Below are positions 63,514 to 64,000 of a stretch of DNA of 64,000 nucleotides, piece after piece; position 1 is the first letter of the stretch, and each line of letters opens with the position of its first letter. Source of the stretch: Variovorax sp. 54 (GTDB lineage Bacteria; Pseudomonadota; Gammaproteobacteria; Burkholderiales; Burkholderiaceae_C); the NCBI RefSeq assembly GCF_002754375.1, contig NZ_PEFF01000001.1, positions 6,465,501 through 6,529,500 of the forward strand, read 5' to 3'. A program made the translations under genes and the position numbers. The notes under the pieces are model-generated. The model searched no databases and had not been told where the DNA came from. It saw nothing but the letters and a program-made list of their open reading frames with translations.

Positions 63514-63642
63514 ATGAAGCTCTGGAATCTCATCGACAAGCACCACGAAGACCTCGGCATTGCGCTCTTCATTCTTCCTAGCCTGCTGACGGCGTTCGCG
63601 ACGGCCGGGATCGTCTTCGGCATCGGCCTGCTGTTCCGCTAG
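63514..63642 (+). CDS. 42-residue membrane protein
   Basis: ATG 63514, with CAGGAG a few bases before it, encodes MKLWNLIDKHHEDLGIALFI, LPSLLTAFATAGIVFGIGLL, then FR and stop TAG at 63640-63642. A His/charged N-terminal part is followed by one long hydrophobic segment, so it is probably a single-pass inner-membrane protein. It is too short for routine gene calling. It sits behind the third regulon block and before a bidirectional terminator. No family recognised; its link to the redox regulon is inferred from the promoter. Confidence 0.75.
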   Translation: MKLWNLIDKHHEDLGIALFILPSLLTAFATAGIVFGIGLLFR

Positions 63643-63727
63643 GGCCTCGCAGCGCCTGGGTTGTTGCTTCGGGTGTGCGCGTCGAGGAGAGAGGGGTGAT
63701 GCGATGAAGATGCCTGAATGCAAAAAA

Positions 63728-63754
63728 GCCCGCCAGTGTTCCTGGCGGGCTTTT
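63728..63754. terminator. Bidirectional terminator
   Basis: GCCCGCCAG (63728-63736), loop TGTTC and CTGGCGGGC (63742-63750) form a 9-bp stem, with AAAAAA before and TTTT after, so it can stop the 42-residue gene (plus) and the oxidoreductase gene (minus). Confidence 0.85.
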
Positions 63755-63782
63755 CGTGTGGAAGCGCCGCAGGCGCGTCGGG

Positions 63783-64000
63783 TTACGGCACCAGAATGGC
63801 CGACCCCGAGCGGCTGCGGGCTGCGATGTCCGCATGCGCGGTGGCCGCGGCCGACAGCGGATAGCGCGTGACATCGATCTGACCGAACACACCGGAGCGC
63901 AGCGCATCGAACACTGCGCGCGTCGCTTGTTCGCGCCCATCGCCTTGCAGATGCTGCGCCATCGGGCCGCCGAGCACCTTCACGCCGCGCGCCGTGAGCG
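63783..64000 (-). CDS. Quinone/zinc-type oxidoreductase, C-terminal part
   Basis: The last about 72 codons of a gene that continues beyond the right edge; stop TAA on the minus strand at 63783-63785. The visible tail, GVKVLGGPMAQHLQGDGREQATRAVFDALRSGVFGQIDVTRYPLSAAATAHADIAARSRSGSAILVP, ends with the sequence typical of medium-chain dehydrogenase quinone oxidoreductases (Qor family), in which A-x-x-AH-x-x-xxSR-x-x-G-K/S-x-x-L forms the last helix. Function inferred from this tail only. Confidence 0.75.
   Translation of the reverse strand, partial: LTARGVKVLGGPMAQHLQGDGREQATRAVFDALRSGVFGQIDVTRYPLSAAATAHADIAARSRSGSAILVP

Overview
The window reads as chromosome of a GC-rich, metabolically versatile betaproteobacterium of the Comamonadaceae, most likely Variovorax or a close relative. 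That placement is inferred from gene content: two Bug-type tricarboxylate receptors, a TRAP transporter, eight LysR regulators beside catabolic operons, an exported asparaginase, two tannase-family lipoproteins and a paoABC-type aldehyde oxidase. No rRNA, tRNA, CRISPR array, prophage or intact insertion sequence was recognised.

Layout. 1-8.3 kb: end of an acyl-CoA synthetase-like gene; homoserine dehydrogenase (hom) behind what looks like a leader-peptide attenuator; a MOSC/redoxin/AhpD operon divergent from an AraC regulator; an M20 amidohydrolase with a Bug receptor divergent from a LysR gene. 8.3-15.5 kb: an EvgS/BvgS-like hybrid kinase and its NarL-type regulator, divergent from a chaperone-usher fimbrial locus wrecked by two deletions and followed by a winged-helix regulator with a degenerate receiver. 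15.5-21.5 kb: purine/urate breakdown (transporter, OHCU decarboxylase, an exported and a cytosolic 5-hydroxyisourate hydrolase, a guanine-deaminase-like enzyme), then LysR and RidA. 21.5-23.5 kb: an atypical island of small unknown genes separated by a repeated spacer motif. 23.5-34.4 kb: TetR/lipoprotein, TetR/tannase, a STAND-ATPase regulator, an NTF2-like protein, a secreted alpha/beta hydrolase, a LuxR regulator and a second tannase. 34.4-42.7 kb: a long minus-strand catabolic cluster (porin, Bug receptor, an unknown protein, an EPTP beta-propeller, an amidohydrolase, an HpcH/HpaI aldolase) with divergent LysR, then a second secreted alpha/beta hydrolase. 42.9-49.3 kb: a QseB/QseC-like two-component system, a small exported repeat protein and paoABC. 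49.3-58.2 kb: a phospholipase-D-family lipoprotein, asparaginase, TRAP transporter, amidase and RidA-like deaminase with LysR. 58.4-64 kb: WrbA, SnoaL, SDR and NTF2-like genes, a LysR gene, pirin, DoxX, a 42-residue membrane protein and the end of a quinone oxidoreductase.

How the genes fit together. Most units are small catabolic modules with a dedicated divergent regulator, and several have visible operators: paired TetR palindromes, LysR dyads, a 12-bp duplicated site and 11-bp-phased OmpR-type half-sites. The strongest non-coding signal is a 45-bp ungapped block found three times (58261, 61866, 63439), before wrbA, pirin and the 42-residue protein. It points to one redox or electrophile-response regulon, probably run by the LysR encoded at 60933-61841.
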